A stretch of 64,000 nt of DNA, taken from assembly GCA_002632355.1 (NCBI GenBank), contig NSJJ01000006.1:1-64000 (forward strand), written 5' to 3'. The translations under genes and the position numbers were made by a program. Of this stretch, positions 35,617 through 44,186 are shown in pieces. Under the pieces are notes generated by a model. It was given only the letters and a program-made list of their open reading frames with translations, was not told the DNA's origin and did no database searches. Source of the stretch: Sulfuricella denitrificans. GTDB taxonomy: Bacteria > Pseudomonadota > Gammaproteobacteria > Burkholderiales > Sulfuricellaceae. Position 1 is the first letter of the stretch; the number at the start of each line of letters is the position of its first letter.

Positions 35617-35796
35617 TTATTCGCCTTTGGCGCGCGTCACTTTGCGCCCACGGTAGAAACCACTGGGGCTGACATGGTGACGCAAGTGTGCCTCACCCGT
35701 GGTAGGCTCTACAGCCAGCGGCGGGTTGGTAAGAAAATCATGCGCACGGTGCATACCACGCTTGGACGGGGATTTTTTGTTTTGCTGAACGGCCAT
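35617..35796 (-). CDS. rpmF: 50S ribosomal protein L32
   Basis: 59 residues beginning [20 protein letters not shown], basic, the standard opening of L32; ends in TRAKGE. The zinc-binding Cys of some L32 proteins are absent, so this is the C-minus form. Located between yceD and plsX, as in most proteobacteria; 18 bp separate it from yceD. The ribosome-binding site AGGAG is upstream of the ATG. Confidence 0.96.
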   Translation of the reverse strand: MAVQQNKKSPSKRGMHRAHDFLTNPPLAVEPTTGEAHLRHHVSPSGFYRGRKVTRAKGE

Positions 35797-35814
35797 TTCA
35801 AACTCCTTAAATAA

Positions 35815-36315
35815 TTACTTAACCTTCAGTGCCGCCAAGGCACCAAACGGATTGTTTCTTTTTTCATCTGCCGCACCCTGCGCCCTCTTTCCAGAGCAAA
35901 GCTCCGGAGGATGCAGGGGCGAAATCGGCAAACTCAATAAAATTTCATCCTCAACCAGTTCCAGCACGTCCATTTCCGCACTGACCGGTATCGAATCCTC
36001 TTCTTCATCGCCATGATCGAGATCATCAAACTGCGTGGCGCCCTGAACCAGTCGCAACCGGGACTCGATATGAAGCGGAAACACCATCGCCTCAAGACAA
36101 CGCTGACACTGCAACAAAAGTTCGCCTTCTACAACACAGATCAAAAGCGGCTCGCCTTTTGCCCCAATATCTCCCGACAAGGTATAATTCACGACGCCCC
36201 GATCGGAAATAAGCAGATCCTGCAATCTGGCAAACCCAGCCAGTTGCGCTTCTCCACGCATTACCCGCCCATTCCGGGCAAAGTCAAGGTTATCGATTAC
36301 AGCCTGTTCAGACAT
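35815..36315 (-). CDS. yceD: YceD/DUF177 family protein, 23S rRNA accumulation
   Basis: 166 residues from ATG 36315. The DUF177 core has the CxxC pair in LLQCQRCLEA (near 80) and the acidic VEDEILLSLPISPLH segment; it ends FGALAALKVK, the usual tail. Family members affect 23S rRNA levels and are nearly always next to rpmF. It leads the operon towards pabB. A strong promoter ends only about 3 nt before this ATG, which would make the message leaderless (see promoter entry). Confidence 0.9.
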   Translation of the reverse strand: MSEQAVIDNLDFARNGRVMRGEAQLAGFARLQDLLISDRGVVNYTLSGDIGAKGEPLLICVVEGELLLQCQRCLEAMVFPLHIESRLRLVQGATQFDDLDHGDEEEDSIPVSAEMDVLELVEDEILLSLPISPLHPPELCSGKRAQGAADEKRNNPFGALAALKVK

Positions 36316-36324
36316 AAGCCGCGC

Positions 36325-36353
36325 ATGATATAATTTTTCGGCTTTTGTGTCAA
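36325..36353 (-). promoter_or_regulatory. strong sigma-70 promoter of the yceD-rpmF-plsX-fab operon
   Basis: On the minus strand TTGACA (36353-36348, perfect), 17-bp spacer, TATCAT (36330-36325, five of six). Transcription should start near 36318, leaving about 3 nt before the yceD ATG at 36315. No other start codon with a ribosome-binding site is close, so yceD would be read from a leaderless end. Confidence 0.7.
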
Positions 36354-36472
36354 AAAGCCTTTTAAGGATTTTATCTTTAAATAGCCAAGGTGCCACTACC
36401 TGTTGTTCACGATTGAAACTGGACTGCCGCTACCAGGATCAGCAAAATACAAATTAAGATTCGGGTTGACAC

Positions 36473-37891
36473 GTGATCAAAAAAATTCTTATTGCCAACC
36501 GTGGCGAAATTGCCGTCCGTATTGTGCGCGCCTGCTCCGAAATGGGCATCAAATCTGTGGCTATCTATACCGATGCCGACCGCCACGCGCTGCATGTAAA
36601 AAAAGCGGACGAATCCTACAATATTGGTTCCGATCCGGTTATCGGTTACCTCAATGCTCACAATATCGTCAATCTGGCCGTCGCTGCCGGTTGTGACGCG
36701 CTTCACCCCGGTTACGGCTTTCTCTCGGAAAATCCGGTGCTGGCGGAAATCTGCGCCAAACGCGGCATTGCCTTCATCGGACCTTCATCCAGAGTCATCC
36801 ACCAGATGGGCGACAAGATTCAGGCCCGCAAGGCCATGATTGCTGCCGGTGTACCTGTCGTACCGGGTAGCGATGGCAACCTTGGCGACGTGGAAGAAGC
36901 CCGCCATCTGGCCGCAAAGATCGGCTACCCGGTCATGCTCAAGGCGACCAACGGTGGCGGCGGGCGGGGAATCCGGCGCTGCAACAGTGAAGAAGAACTG
37001 CTCAAGAACTATGATCGCGTGGTTTCCGAAGCCACCAAGGCTTTTGGCAAGCCGGAAGTGTTTCTCGAAAAATGCGTGGTCAACCCGCGCCACATCGAGG
37101 TTCAGGTGATGGGTGACAGCTTTGGCAACGTCATTCACCTGTTCGAGCGTGACTGCTCGATCCAGCGCCGCAACCAGAAACTGATCGAGATCGCTCCTTC
37201 CCCCCAGATTACCGAAGCGCAACGCCGCCATATTGGCGATCTGGCGGTCAGTGCGGCAAAGTCCGTGGGCTATGTCAACGCAGGCACGGTGGAATTCCTG
37301 CTCGACTCGAACGATACCTTCTATTTCATGGAAATGAATACCCGCCTGCAGGTGGAACATACCGTCACTGAAACCATCACCGGTATTGACATCGTGCAGG
37401 AGCAGATCCGCATTGCCAGTGGCCTGCCGTTGCAATACCAGCAGAGTGAGGTGAATTACCGCGGCTTTGCCATGGAATTCCGCATCAACGCTGAAGACCC
37501 GAAGAACGGATTCCTGCCGAGCTTCGGCCGTATCACGCGCTATTACGCCCCGGGTGGCCCAGGCGTGCGCACCGACGCTGCCATGTACTCGGGCTATGTC
37601 ATCCCGCCCTATTACGACTCCATGTGCGCAAAACTGACGGTATGGAACCTGAGCTGGGATGGCGTGGTGGCGCGGGGTCAGCGCGCGCTCAACGACATGG
37701 TGGTGTATGGCGTAAAAACGACCATTCCCTACTATCAGGAAATTCTTCAGCATCCAGATTTCCGTAACGCCAAATTTGATACCAGCTTTGTCGAATCCAA
37801 TCCCGATCTGGTGAATTATTCTGTTCGCCCGCCCAGGGATGCAATCGCGGCAGCCATTTCCGCGGCAATCGCGGCCCATATGGGCCTGTAG
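36473..37891 (+). CDS. pycA: pyruvate carboxylase subunit A (biotin carboxylase)
   Basis: ATP-dependent carboxylation of biotin, 472 residues, AccC-like. ATP-grasp fold: MIKKILIANRGEIA start, the Gly-rich loop NGGGGRGIRR (near 163), catalytic MNTRLQVEHTVTE (near 287). Initiates with GTG at 36473; no strong ribosome-binding site. It lies 34 bp before an OadA-like biotin carboxyl-carrier/carboxyltransferase gene, so the pair is a two-subunit pyruvate carboxylase making oxaloacetate; accB is absent, which argues against a role in acetyl-CoA carboxylase. Confidence 0.9.
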   Translation: MIKKILIANRGEIAVRIVRACSEMGIKSVAIYTDADRHALHVKKADESYNIGSDPVIGYLNAHNIVNLAVAAGCDALHPGYGFLSENPVLAEICAKRGIAFIGPSSRVIHQMGDKIQARKAMIAAGVPVVPGSDGNLGDVEEARHLAAKIGYPVMLKATNGGGGRGIRRCNSEEELLKNYDRVVSEATKAFGKPEVFLEKCVVNPRHIEVQVMGDSFGNVIHLFERDCSIQRRNQKLIEIAPSPQITEAQRRHIGDLAVSAAKSVGYVNAGTVEFLLDSNDTFYFMEMNTRLQVEHTVTETITGIDIVQEQIRIASGLPLQYQQSEVNYRGFAMEFRINAEDPKNGFLPSFGRITRYYAPGGPGVRTDAAMYSGYVIPPYYDSMCAKLTVWNLSWDGVVARGQRALNDMVVYGVKTTIPYYQEILQHPDFRNAKFDTSFVESNPDLVNYSVRPPRDAIAAAISAAIAAHMGL

Positions 37892-37925
37892 CACACCGTG
37901 AAATCCAAAATTTAGGATATACAGC

Positions 37926-39791
37926 ATGGCTAAAGTTTTCATCAGCGAACTCGTTTTACGTGACGGCCACCAGTCCCTGATCGCAACCCGCATGCGTACC
38001 AAGGACATGCTGCCGATCTGCAAGAAACTCGACAACGTCGGGTTCTGGTCGCTCGAAGCCTGGGGCGGTGCCACCTTCGACGCCTGCGTGCGTTTCCTGC
38101 GCGAAGATCCGTGGGACCGCCTCAAGAGCCTGCGCAAGGCACTGCCCAATACCCGCATCCAGATGCTGCTGCGTGGGCAGAACCTGCTCGGCTACCGGCA
38201 TTATTCCGACGACGTGGTGCGCGCCTTCGTGCAGAAATCTGCCGACAACGGCGTAGATGTATTCCGCGTCTTCGATGCCATGAACGACCTGCGCAACATG
38301 CAGGTTTCCATCGAGGCCGTGAAAAAAGCCGGCAAGACCGCCGAGGGCGCCATCAGCTACACCACCAGCCCGGTGCATGACATCCCCTATTTCGTCCAGA
38401 TGGCCAGGGAACTGGAAGCCCTGGGGTGTGACACGCTGGCGATCAAGGACATGGCCGGCCTGCTGACGCCTTATCACACCGGAGAACTGGTAAAGGCGCT
38501 GAAATCCGCCATTTCCCTGCCGATCCACCTGCACAGCCACGCCACCTCGGGCCTGTCTGCCATGTGCTTTCTCAAGGCGGTCGAAAACGGCGCCACCATC
38601 CTCGACACCTGCAACTCTTCCTTTGGCGAGGGAGCCAGCCATCCCTCCACCGAAAGCGTGGTAGCCGCGCTGGCCGGCACGGAATTCGACACCGGCCTGG
38701 ATCTGGGCGCATTGCAGGAAATCACCGCCTATTTCCGCGAAGTGCGCAAACAGTACTGGCAATTCGAAAGCGACTTCACCGGCGTGGACACGCGCGTACT
38801 GGTCAACCAGGTGCCGGGCGGCATGATCTCCAACCTCTCAAACCAGCTGAAGGAACAGGACGCGCTCAACCGCATGGATGAAGTGCTGGCGGAAATCCCC
38901 CGGGTGCGCGAAGACCTCGGCTACCCGCCGCTGGTCACCCCCACCTCGCAGATTGTCGGCACGCAATCGGTGCTCAACGTGCTCACCGGCGAGCGCTACA
39001 AGTCGGTCACTACCGAAGTCAAAAACTACCTGCAGGGCCGCTATGGCAAGGCCCCGGGAAGCGTCAACTCGGAAGTGCGCAGCATTGCCATCGGCAACCA
39101 GGAAGTCATCACCTGCCGCCCGGCCGATCTTTTGCAGGACGAAATGGACAAGTTGCGCGGCGAGATCGAAAGCCTGGCCAAGAGCGAGGAAGACGTGCTG
39201 ACCTACGCCATGTTCCCCGAGCTGGGACGCAACTTTTTGCAGGAACGCGCCGCTGGCGCCCTGAAGCCGGAGCAACTTCTGCCGCCTGACACGAACCTGG
39301 CCTGCGGCCCGTTCTATGCCGCCAACGAGTTCAATGTCACCCTGCACGGCGAAACCTATCACATTCACGTCACCGGATCGGGACAGCATGGCGCCGACAC
39401 CCGCCCCTTCTATGTCTCTGTGGATGGCGTGCCGGAAGAAGTGCTGGTGGAAGCCTTGAGCGAAATCGAAGTCTACGGCGGACCGTCAGGAGTTGCGACA
39501 GGCGGCGGAAAAACCCGTGAATCGGGCAGCGAGAAAAAAGCCTCCTCCGGCAAGCGCCCGCGCCCTACCCGCCCGGGTCATGTCACCACTGCAATGCCCG
39601 GCACTATCGTCGAAGTGCTGGCGCAAAAAGGCGCCACGGTCAAAGCTGGCGACCCGGTGCTGGTAATCGAGGCCATGAAGATGGAAAACGAGGTTCAGGC
39701 GCCGATCAGCGGCACGGTCGTTGCAGTATTTGTGGCCAAGGGAGACGCCGTCACCCCGGATGAAGCCCTGATCGAGATCCAGCCCGAATGA
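37926..39791 (+). CDS. pycB: pyruvate carboxylase subunit B (OadA-like)
   Basis: 621 residues. An HMGL-like carboxyltransferase TIM barrel (about 5-270, opening with [14 protein letters not shown]), a conserved PYC/OADA domain (to about 470), an Ala/Gly/Lys/Pro-rich linker (about 525-550), and a biotinyl domain with the biotinylated Lys in EAMKMENEV (near 586). With PycA it carboxylates pyruvate, refilling the TCA cycle. It could instead be oxaloacetate decarboxylase alpha, but the membrane beta and gamma genes are missing here. Its stop overlaps the maf start. Confidence 0.88.
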   Translation: MAKVFISELVLRDGHQSLIATRMRTKDMLPICKKLDNVGFWSLEAWGGATFDACVRFLREDPWDRLKSLRKALPNTRIQMLLRGQNLLGYRHYSDDVVRAFVQKSADNGVDVFRVFDAMNDLRNMQVSIEAVKKAGKTAEGAISYTTSPVHDIPYFVQMARELEALGCDTLAIKDMAGLLTPYHTGELVKALKSAISLPIHLHSHATSGLSAMCFLKAVENGATILDTCNSSFGEGASHPSTESVVAALAGTEFDTGLDLGALQEITAYFREVRKQYWQFESDFTGVDTRVLVNQVPGGMISNLSNQLKEQDALNRMDEVLAEIPRVREDLGYPPLVTPTSQIVGTQSVLNVLTGERYKSVTTEVKNYLQGRYGKAPGSVNSEVRSIAIGNQEVITCRPADLLQDEMDKLRGEIESLAKSEEDVLTYAMFPELGRNFLQERAAGALKPEQLLPPDTNLACGPFYAANEFNVTLHGETYHIHVTGSGQHGADTRPFYVSVDGVPEEVLVEALSEIEVYGGPSGVATGGGKTRESGSEKKASSGKRPRPTRPGHVTTAMPGTIVEVLAQKGATVKAGDPVLVIEAMKMENEVQAPISGTVVAVFVAKGDAVTPDEALIEIQPE

Positions 39792-40366
39792 TGGAACTCG
39801 TCCTTGCCTCCACCTCGCCTTACCGCCGCGACCTGCTGAACCGTCTGCAAGTCCCGTTCACCACCTTCGCGCCGGAACTGGATGAAACGCCCCTGCCGGG
39901 CGAAACCGCCATTGAAACCGCAACGCGCCTGGCCGAGGCCAAGGCGCGGGTGGCGGGAACGCATTTTCAGAATGCCCTGATCATTGGTTCGGATCAGGTC
40001 GCCACCCTCGATGGCGAACAGATTGGCAAGCCTCATACCCACGAAAATGCCACCCTTCAACTCCGCCGTATGCGCGGCAGGCAGGTGGTATTCAATACCG
40101 CCCTTTGCCTTTTCAACAGCAAGACCGGCTGCGTACAGAATCGCCTGGTCCCCTTCACCGTCAGCTTCCGCAACCTCAGCGACGCCCAGATCGAGCATTA
40201 CCTTCTCAAGGAACAGCCTTACAACTGTGCCGGCAGCGCCAAATCCGAAGGACTGGGCATCGCCCTGATCGCACGGATGGAAGGTGAAGACCCCAATTCC
40301 CTCATCGGGCTGCCGCTGATTGCCCTGATCGACATGCTCAATAACGAAGAATTCACGATTATCTGA
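39788..40366 (+). CDS. Maf-like nucleotide pyrophosphatase, YceF type
   Basis: 192 residues, hydrolysing modified nucleoside triphosphates; the YceF subgroup prefers 7-methyl-GTP. Begins [14 protein letters not shown], the signature of the family, and has [11 protein letters not shown] with the metal-contacting Asp. Start overlaps the pycB stop (ATGATG). In many proteobacteria yceF lies beside the yceD-rpmF cluster; here it is one operon away. Confidence 0.88.
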   Translation: MMELVLASTSPYRRDLLNRLQVPFTTFAPELDETPLPGETAIETATRLAEAKARVAGTHFQNALIIGSDQVATLDGEQIGKPHTHENATLQLRRMRGRQVVFNTALCLFNSKTGCVQNRLVPFTVSFRNLSDAQIEHYLLKEQPYNCAGSAKSEGLGIALIARMEGEDPNSLIGLPLIALIDMLNNEEFTII

Positions 40367-40376
40367 ACCGGACCCC

Positions 40377-41135
40377 ATGACCCTGGGCACTTTATTTCTG
40401 ATTCCGGCCACGCTCGGTGAAGGCAGCGATCTGTCAGCCATTCTCCCCGAACAGGCCAGGCGCATTGCAGCTTCGCTGCGTACTTTCGTCACCGAACACC
40501 CCAAGACCGCACGCCAGTTTCTGAAGCAGACCGGAACAGCCGTTGCGTTGCAGGAAATCCAAATGTCCACACTGGACGAGCACACCCGCCCGGATGAACT
40601 GGAAGGCCTGCTGCAACCCCTGCTCGCCGGGGAAGATGTCGGATTGTTGTCGGAAGCAGGCTGTCCCGCAGTGGCAGACCCCGGGGCAAACCTGGTGCGC
40701 CTTGCCCATGCACGCAACATCCGGGTGGTTCCGCTGGTGGGCCCATCCTCCATCCTGCTGGCGCTGATGGGATCGGGCCTCAATGGGCAGAGTTTCGCCT
40801 TCCTCGGCTATTTACCGGCAGAAAAATCCGAACGGATAAAGAAAATCCAGGAAATCGAGCAGCTTTCGCTACGCCTGAACCAGACCCAGATTTTTATCGA
40901 GACGCCCTACCGCAACCAGCAAATGCTGCAGGACCTGGTTACCACCTGCGCCAGCGAAACGGAGCTATGCATCGCCACGGACCTGACCCTGGCAAGCGAG
41001 CGCATCGGCACAAAAAGCATTGCGGAATGGAAACGAAAACTGCCGGATTGCGACAAACATCCTACGGTATTTGTGCTTTATCGCAGGCCGGCAGCCAGAA
41101 CGTTTAGCAGGCCGGTTTCTCGGCAAAGAAAATAA
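40377..41135 (+). CDS. RsmI-like SAM-dependent methyltransferase
   Basis: 252 residues of the tetrapyrrole-methylase (SAM-MT class III) fold. It shares features of 16S rRNA 2'-O-methyltransferase RsmI: LIPATLGEG in place of the usual ATPIGNL, LLSEAGCPAVADPGANLV, and VPLVGPSSILLALMGSG with FLGYLP. The changed first motif and shorter length mark a paralogue group found near maf in betaproteobacteria; the target is not known. It overlaps the convergent Rof-like gene by 32 bp. Confidence 0.8.
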   Translation: MTLGTLFLIPATLGEGSDLSAILPEQARRIAASLRTFVTEHPKTARQFLKQTGTAVALQEIQMSTLDEHTRPDELEGLLQPLLAGEDVGLLSEAGCPAVADPGANLVRLAHARNIRVVPLVGPSSILLALMGSGLNGQSFAFLGYLPAEKSERIKKIQEIEQLSLRLNQTQIFIETPYRNQQMLQDLVTTCASETELCIATDLTLASERIGTKSIAEWKRKLPDCDKHPTVFVLYRRPAARTFSRPVSRQRK

Positions 41136-41349
41136 TACTGTCGAGACGAATTTCGGCAACCTCATCAGTCCCGGCCACTTTAAACTTCAACCACTCTGCA
41201 CCACCGCGTGTAGCCACATCGAGCGGCATCACGAGTTGACAGAGTATTTCCTCACCCCGCCGATATTCGAGTTGCAGGGGGATCTTCCTTAACACACTGA
41301 ATTCGAGGCGTTCGTGCTGAACGCAGGAGATGGGCTGGTATCCGGTCAC
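41104..41349 (-). CDS. Rof-like Rho-binding antiterminator
   Basis: 81 residues. The pattern YQPISCVQHERLEFSVLR followed by a Gly-rich strand and a final RLDSIIFFAE matches the Rof/Rho-binding antiterminator family, Sm-like small proteins that inhibit Rho. The match is by pattern memory, with weaker conservation in the middle. Convergent with the RsmI-like gene. Confidence 0.6.
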   Translation of the reverse strand: MTGYQPISCVQHERLEFSVLRKIPLQLEYRRGEEILCQLVMPLDVATRGGAEWLKFKVAGTDEVAEIRLDSIIFFAEKPAC

Positions 41350-41358
41350 ACAGGAAAA

Positions 41359-41496
41359 TCAGAGAAAAATGACTGCCGGAAATACTGCGGCCGCCAGCAC
41401 CAGAACCAGCCATTCCACATTATGGCGTGCCAGCCAACCGGTAAAATGCGCGACCAGAATGGCGATGGCAACGATGTAGAATACGATAAAAGCCAT
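41359..41496 (-). CDS. small single-pass or double-pass membrane protein
   Basis: 45 residues from ATG 41496 (AAGGAA 9 nt upstream). Two hydrophobic stretches (about 3-19 and 27-45) around a short polar turn ARHNVEW. No family recognised. A longer frame exists but lacks a ribosome-binding site. The Rof-like start codon lies 10 bp beyond its stop, so the pair could be cotranscribed. Confidence 0.5.
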   Translation of the reverse strand: MAFIVFYIVAIAILVAHFTGWLARHNVEWLVLVLAAAVFPAVIFL

Positions 41497-41577
41497 GAAG
41501 CGATTCCTTGTACATGTATTGGGGCAAGAATATCCAGTTTCGGCTGACAAGACAATCAGGGTTTCCCCTAGTCGCTG

Positions 41578-42066
41578 TCAATGCAGGGATTGGCTCTGAT
41601 CGAAAGGAAGCCCGTTGACGATCTCATCCATACTGGCATCACGGATATTGGCTACATTCACTACGAACTTGACCGTCTGGCCCGCGAGTGCATGATTGGC
41701 ATCTACAGTAAGCTTGCCATCAGCGATTCGGCTGACCCGGAACATCATGCTCTCGCCCTGTTCGTTCTGCAACTCGACTTCAGCACCGAGACGGCGAAAT
41801 TCAAGTGGCACATTCTCAATTTCATCCGTGAATGTCAGATTAGGGTCGTGCGGGCCGAAACCTTCAGTTGGGTCAAGTGAAACCTCAACCTGATCCCCGA
41901 CCTTGTGGCCATCCAGTGCCATCTCTATCTTCTCGAACAGGGGGCTGTTACCACCATGGACATACCCCACCGGCACGTCGGACTGTTCAAAAACATTCCC
42001 CGACTGGTCGATGATCGAGTAGGTCACATAGACAACCTTGTTCCTGGCAACTTTTTCTTCAGTCAT
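41578..42066 (-). CDS. FKBP-type peptidyl-prolyl isomerase, SlyD-like
   Basis: 162 residues. FKBP fold interrupted by an IF (insert-in-flap) domain: GYVHGGNSPLFEKIEMALDGHKVGD and the following VSLDPTEGFGPHDP are SlyD hallmarks. It accelerates proline isomerisation and acts as a chaperone. The His/Cys-rich C-terminal metal-binding tail of E. coli SlyD is missing, so a nickel role is unlikely. Cytoplasmic. Confidence 0.88.
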   Translation of the reverse strand: MTEEKVARNKVVYVTYSIIDQSGNVFEQSDVPVGYVHGGNSPLFEKIEMALDGHKVGDQVEVSLDPTEGFGPHDPNLTFTDEIENVPLEFRRLGAEVELQNEQGESMMFRVSRIADGKLTVDANHALAGQTVKFVVNVANIRDASMDEIVNGLPFDQSQSLH

Positions 42067-42118
42067 GGCGCATCATCTTTATTAATTACGAAAGAGCAGA
42101 ATTGTATCCCTGACGGCA

Positions 42119-44140
42119 TCAAGCACCAAGCTTGCGCACCTCGATATCCACACTCAACTCCTTCATATCAGGCGAAAGCGGCCAGATCAACGTCAAGCTT
42201 ACCGCCTGCATGATTTTCTCGAAACCCGCTTCGGACTGGGAGACAGAAAAATGGGGCTGGCTTTGAATCAGGGCGGGCGAATTGAGGTGCAGGGAAAGGA
42301 CGCCACCCAGCACCTCATCCTGCAAATCCAGTTTCCTGGCTTTTTCAAACTGCAAGAGCTGGCCGAAGCCCCCCGGTATCTGATCATTGAAAACAAAGCG
42401 ACCCGCCGGGCCATCACAACTTGGCATGGCCAGATTGATCTCGGTCTGAAACTGACCCTGGATATTGCCGTTGAAACGGTAGCTCATTCGCAGACGTTTT
42501 CCGGAAACAGAAATCCGCTTGTCGATCAGCATATTCCCCTGTTCGCAGCTGAATGTCGCATGAGAAGCGTGATCATCGGCTGGGCGCAGGATGTAGCTGC
42601 GCAAGGGAGTCACACTTTCTCCATCCAGCAAACTATCGAGGAAAAGCATGCGCGGGTCATCGTCCAGCACCAGATCTGCCGGCGTAATATGATGTTTGAA
42701 ACTGACCCGTTCATGCGGATTGGCAATCCCCTCCCCAGAGTGCTGCGCATCATGATCAAGATGCATCTTGCGGTAATAGTGCTCGGATTGGCGCGCCAGC
42801 GTGTCGCCGAAATTATGTCTCAGGAGATAAGCATCCAGTTCGCACACCGCAGCACTGCCATCCTGACGCGCTACCGCCTGAATCTCGTCGTTGTGAAGGA
42901 ATATCTCATACTTGCCATCGAAATCCAGATCCTCCATAACCATCGGAGGGCGTGCGGCGACCTTGTCCAGCATGCCTTCCAGTGCCACGATGGCGTTGTA
43001 GATTGCGCGACGCAGATGGGGCAGATAAAGGCCGCCGAACAATCCATGCCAATAGGCATCATTGGCCTGGGACTGATAAAGCAACGCAAGCATCTCCCGG
43101 GTTTTCTTGCGCTCAGGCAGGGCATGGTAACGCTGCGACAGCTGCAGCATGCGCTTATGCATCCAGTTCGACTCAGGGTAACGGGTGATGAAGTTTTTCC
43201 AGATACCCCCGCGCAGGAATGCCTTGTCGCGATCGAACGAACCCTTAGCCTTTGCCTCGTGAACCATATCTGCATAGGTATTGGCGGCCTGCGCAGGCAA
43301 AGTCCATTCATTCATCTCGATATAGGAAGTTGTCGGCAGATAGACAATACCGCGGGTATGTGCCTCGGCATGATAATCGCTGAACTTCATAGGCCGGATC
43401 AATGACGAAGCCAGAACGCCCCGAATGAACGCTTCGAGCCAGCCTTTTTCGTAAACCCACTCGTAAGTTTCCGGCCAGATACCGAATTTTTCGATGTCAT
43501 CGAAATAAACCGCGGCTTCCTGCGACTCCCCAGCCAGGGTCTCCAGATACTGAACGGCCTCGTGTGCGGGAGAAAACGGGAAGCGGTAGCGCAATGCTTC
43601 TGAAATCGGGAACAGATCCAGACGACGGCCATCTTCTTCTGTTGTATAAAAACCGCTAAGTTCGGATGCCTCTTTGCCGGTGCACAAAAAATGGTAGTCA
43701 TCCACGGTGACATAACGTATACCGGCGTCCGCAAGGGCCGGCACGACCGTCGCCTCCCACACGCGCTCAGTCAGCCAGGCACCTTTGGGGCGCTGGCCAA
43801 ATTTATTTTCCAGCTTGTCAGAAAGCGCCACGACCTGACCGATGCGGTCGCAATTGGGTATCACCGCAAGAACCGGTTCGGTTTCTCCTGCGCCGACCAG
43901 TTCCACCTGACCACGCTGCACCATTTCCTTCAGCATTGCCATGTCTTCAGGATAGTGCTTCAACAGGTAATCCAGCAGCCAGCCGGAAAAATGCAGCGCA
44001 AATGGAAAATCCGGATAACGGTAAAGCGTGCGGATGAAGGGCCCATAACAGCGCGCATGGGCATCCTGCAGCACTTCAGGAAAATTCCCCACTGGTTGAT
44101 GAGCATGGACCCCAAGCAGGAGTGCAACCGATTTTGTCAT
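42119..44140 (-). CDS. GH57 4-alpha-glucanotransferase/amylase
   Basis: 673 residues. Glycoside hydrolase family 57 catalytic barrel (about 5-290) with HAHQPVGN near 12, GAGETEPVLAVIP (nucleophile Glu near 117), LTERVWE near 165 and TVDDYHF near 185; then DUF1925 and DUF1926 domains to the end, as in the thermococcal 4-alpha-glucanotransferase. It transfers or shortens alpha-1,4-glucan chains in the cytoplasm. No signal peptide. Lies 47 bp from a second GH57 gene and near glgC/glgB, so glycogen is the likely substrate. Confidence 0.86.
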   Translation of the reverse strand: MTKSVALLLGVHAHQPVGNFPEVLQDAHARCYGPFIRTLYRYPDFPFALHFSGWLLDYLLKHYPEDMAMLKEMVQRGQVELVGAGETEPVLAVIPNCDRIGQVVALSDKLENKFGQRPKGAWLTERVWEATVVPALADAGIRYVTVDDYHFLCTGKEASELSGFYTTEEDGRRLDLFPISEALRYRFPFSPAHEAVQYLETLAGESQEAAVYFDDIEKFGIWPETYEWVYEKGWLEAFIRGVLASSLIRPMKFSDYHAEAHTRGIVYLPTTSYIEMNEWTLPAQAANTYADMVHEAKAKGSFDRDKAFLRGGIWKNFITRYPESNWMHKRMLQLSQRYHALPERKKTREMLALLYQSQANDAYWHGLFGGLYLPHLRRAIYNAIVALEGMLDKVAARPPMVMEDLDFDGKYEIFLHNDEIQAVARQDGSAAVCELDAYLLRHNFGDTLARQSEHYYRKMHLDHDAQHSGEGIANPHERVSFKHHITPADLVLDDDPRMLFLDSLLDGESVTPLRSYILRPADDHASHATFSCEQGNMLIDKRISVSGKRLRMSYRFNGNIQGQFQTEINLAMPSCDGPAGRFVFNDQIPGGFGQLLQFEKARKLDLQDEVLGGVLSLHLNSPALIQSQPHFSVSQSEAGFEKIMQAVSLTLIWPLSPDMKELSVDIEVRKLGA

Positions 44141-44186
44141 AATTCTAGAATTCTCAATTTAAGTTTATGGCTTATTTGCAACGATC

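Noticed and set aside
36473-39791. Reading the pair as acetyl-CoA carboxylase accC plus sodium-pumping oxaloacetate decarboxylase alpha
   Set aside because: No accB and no oadB/oadG nearby; two-subunit pyruvate carboxylase explains both genes.
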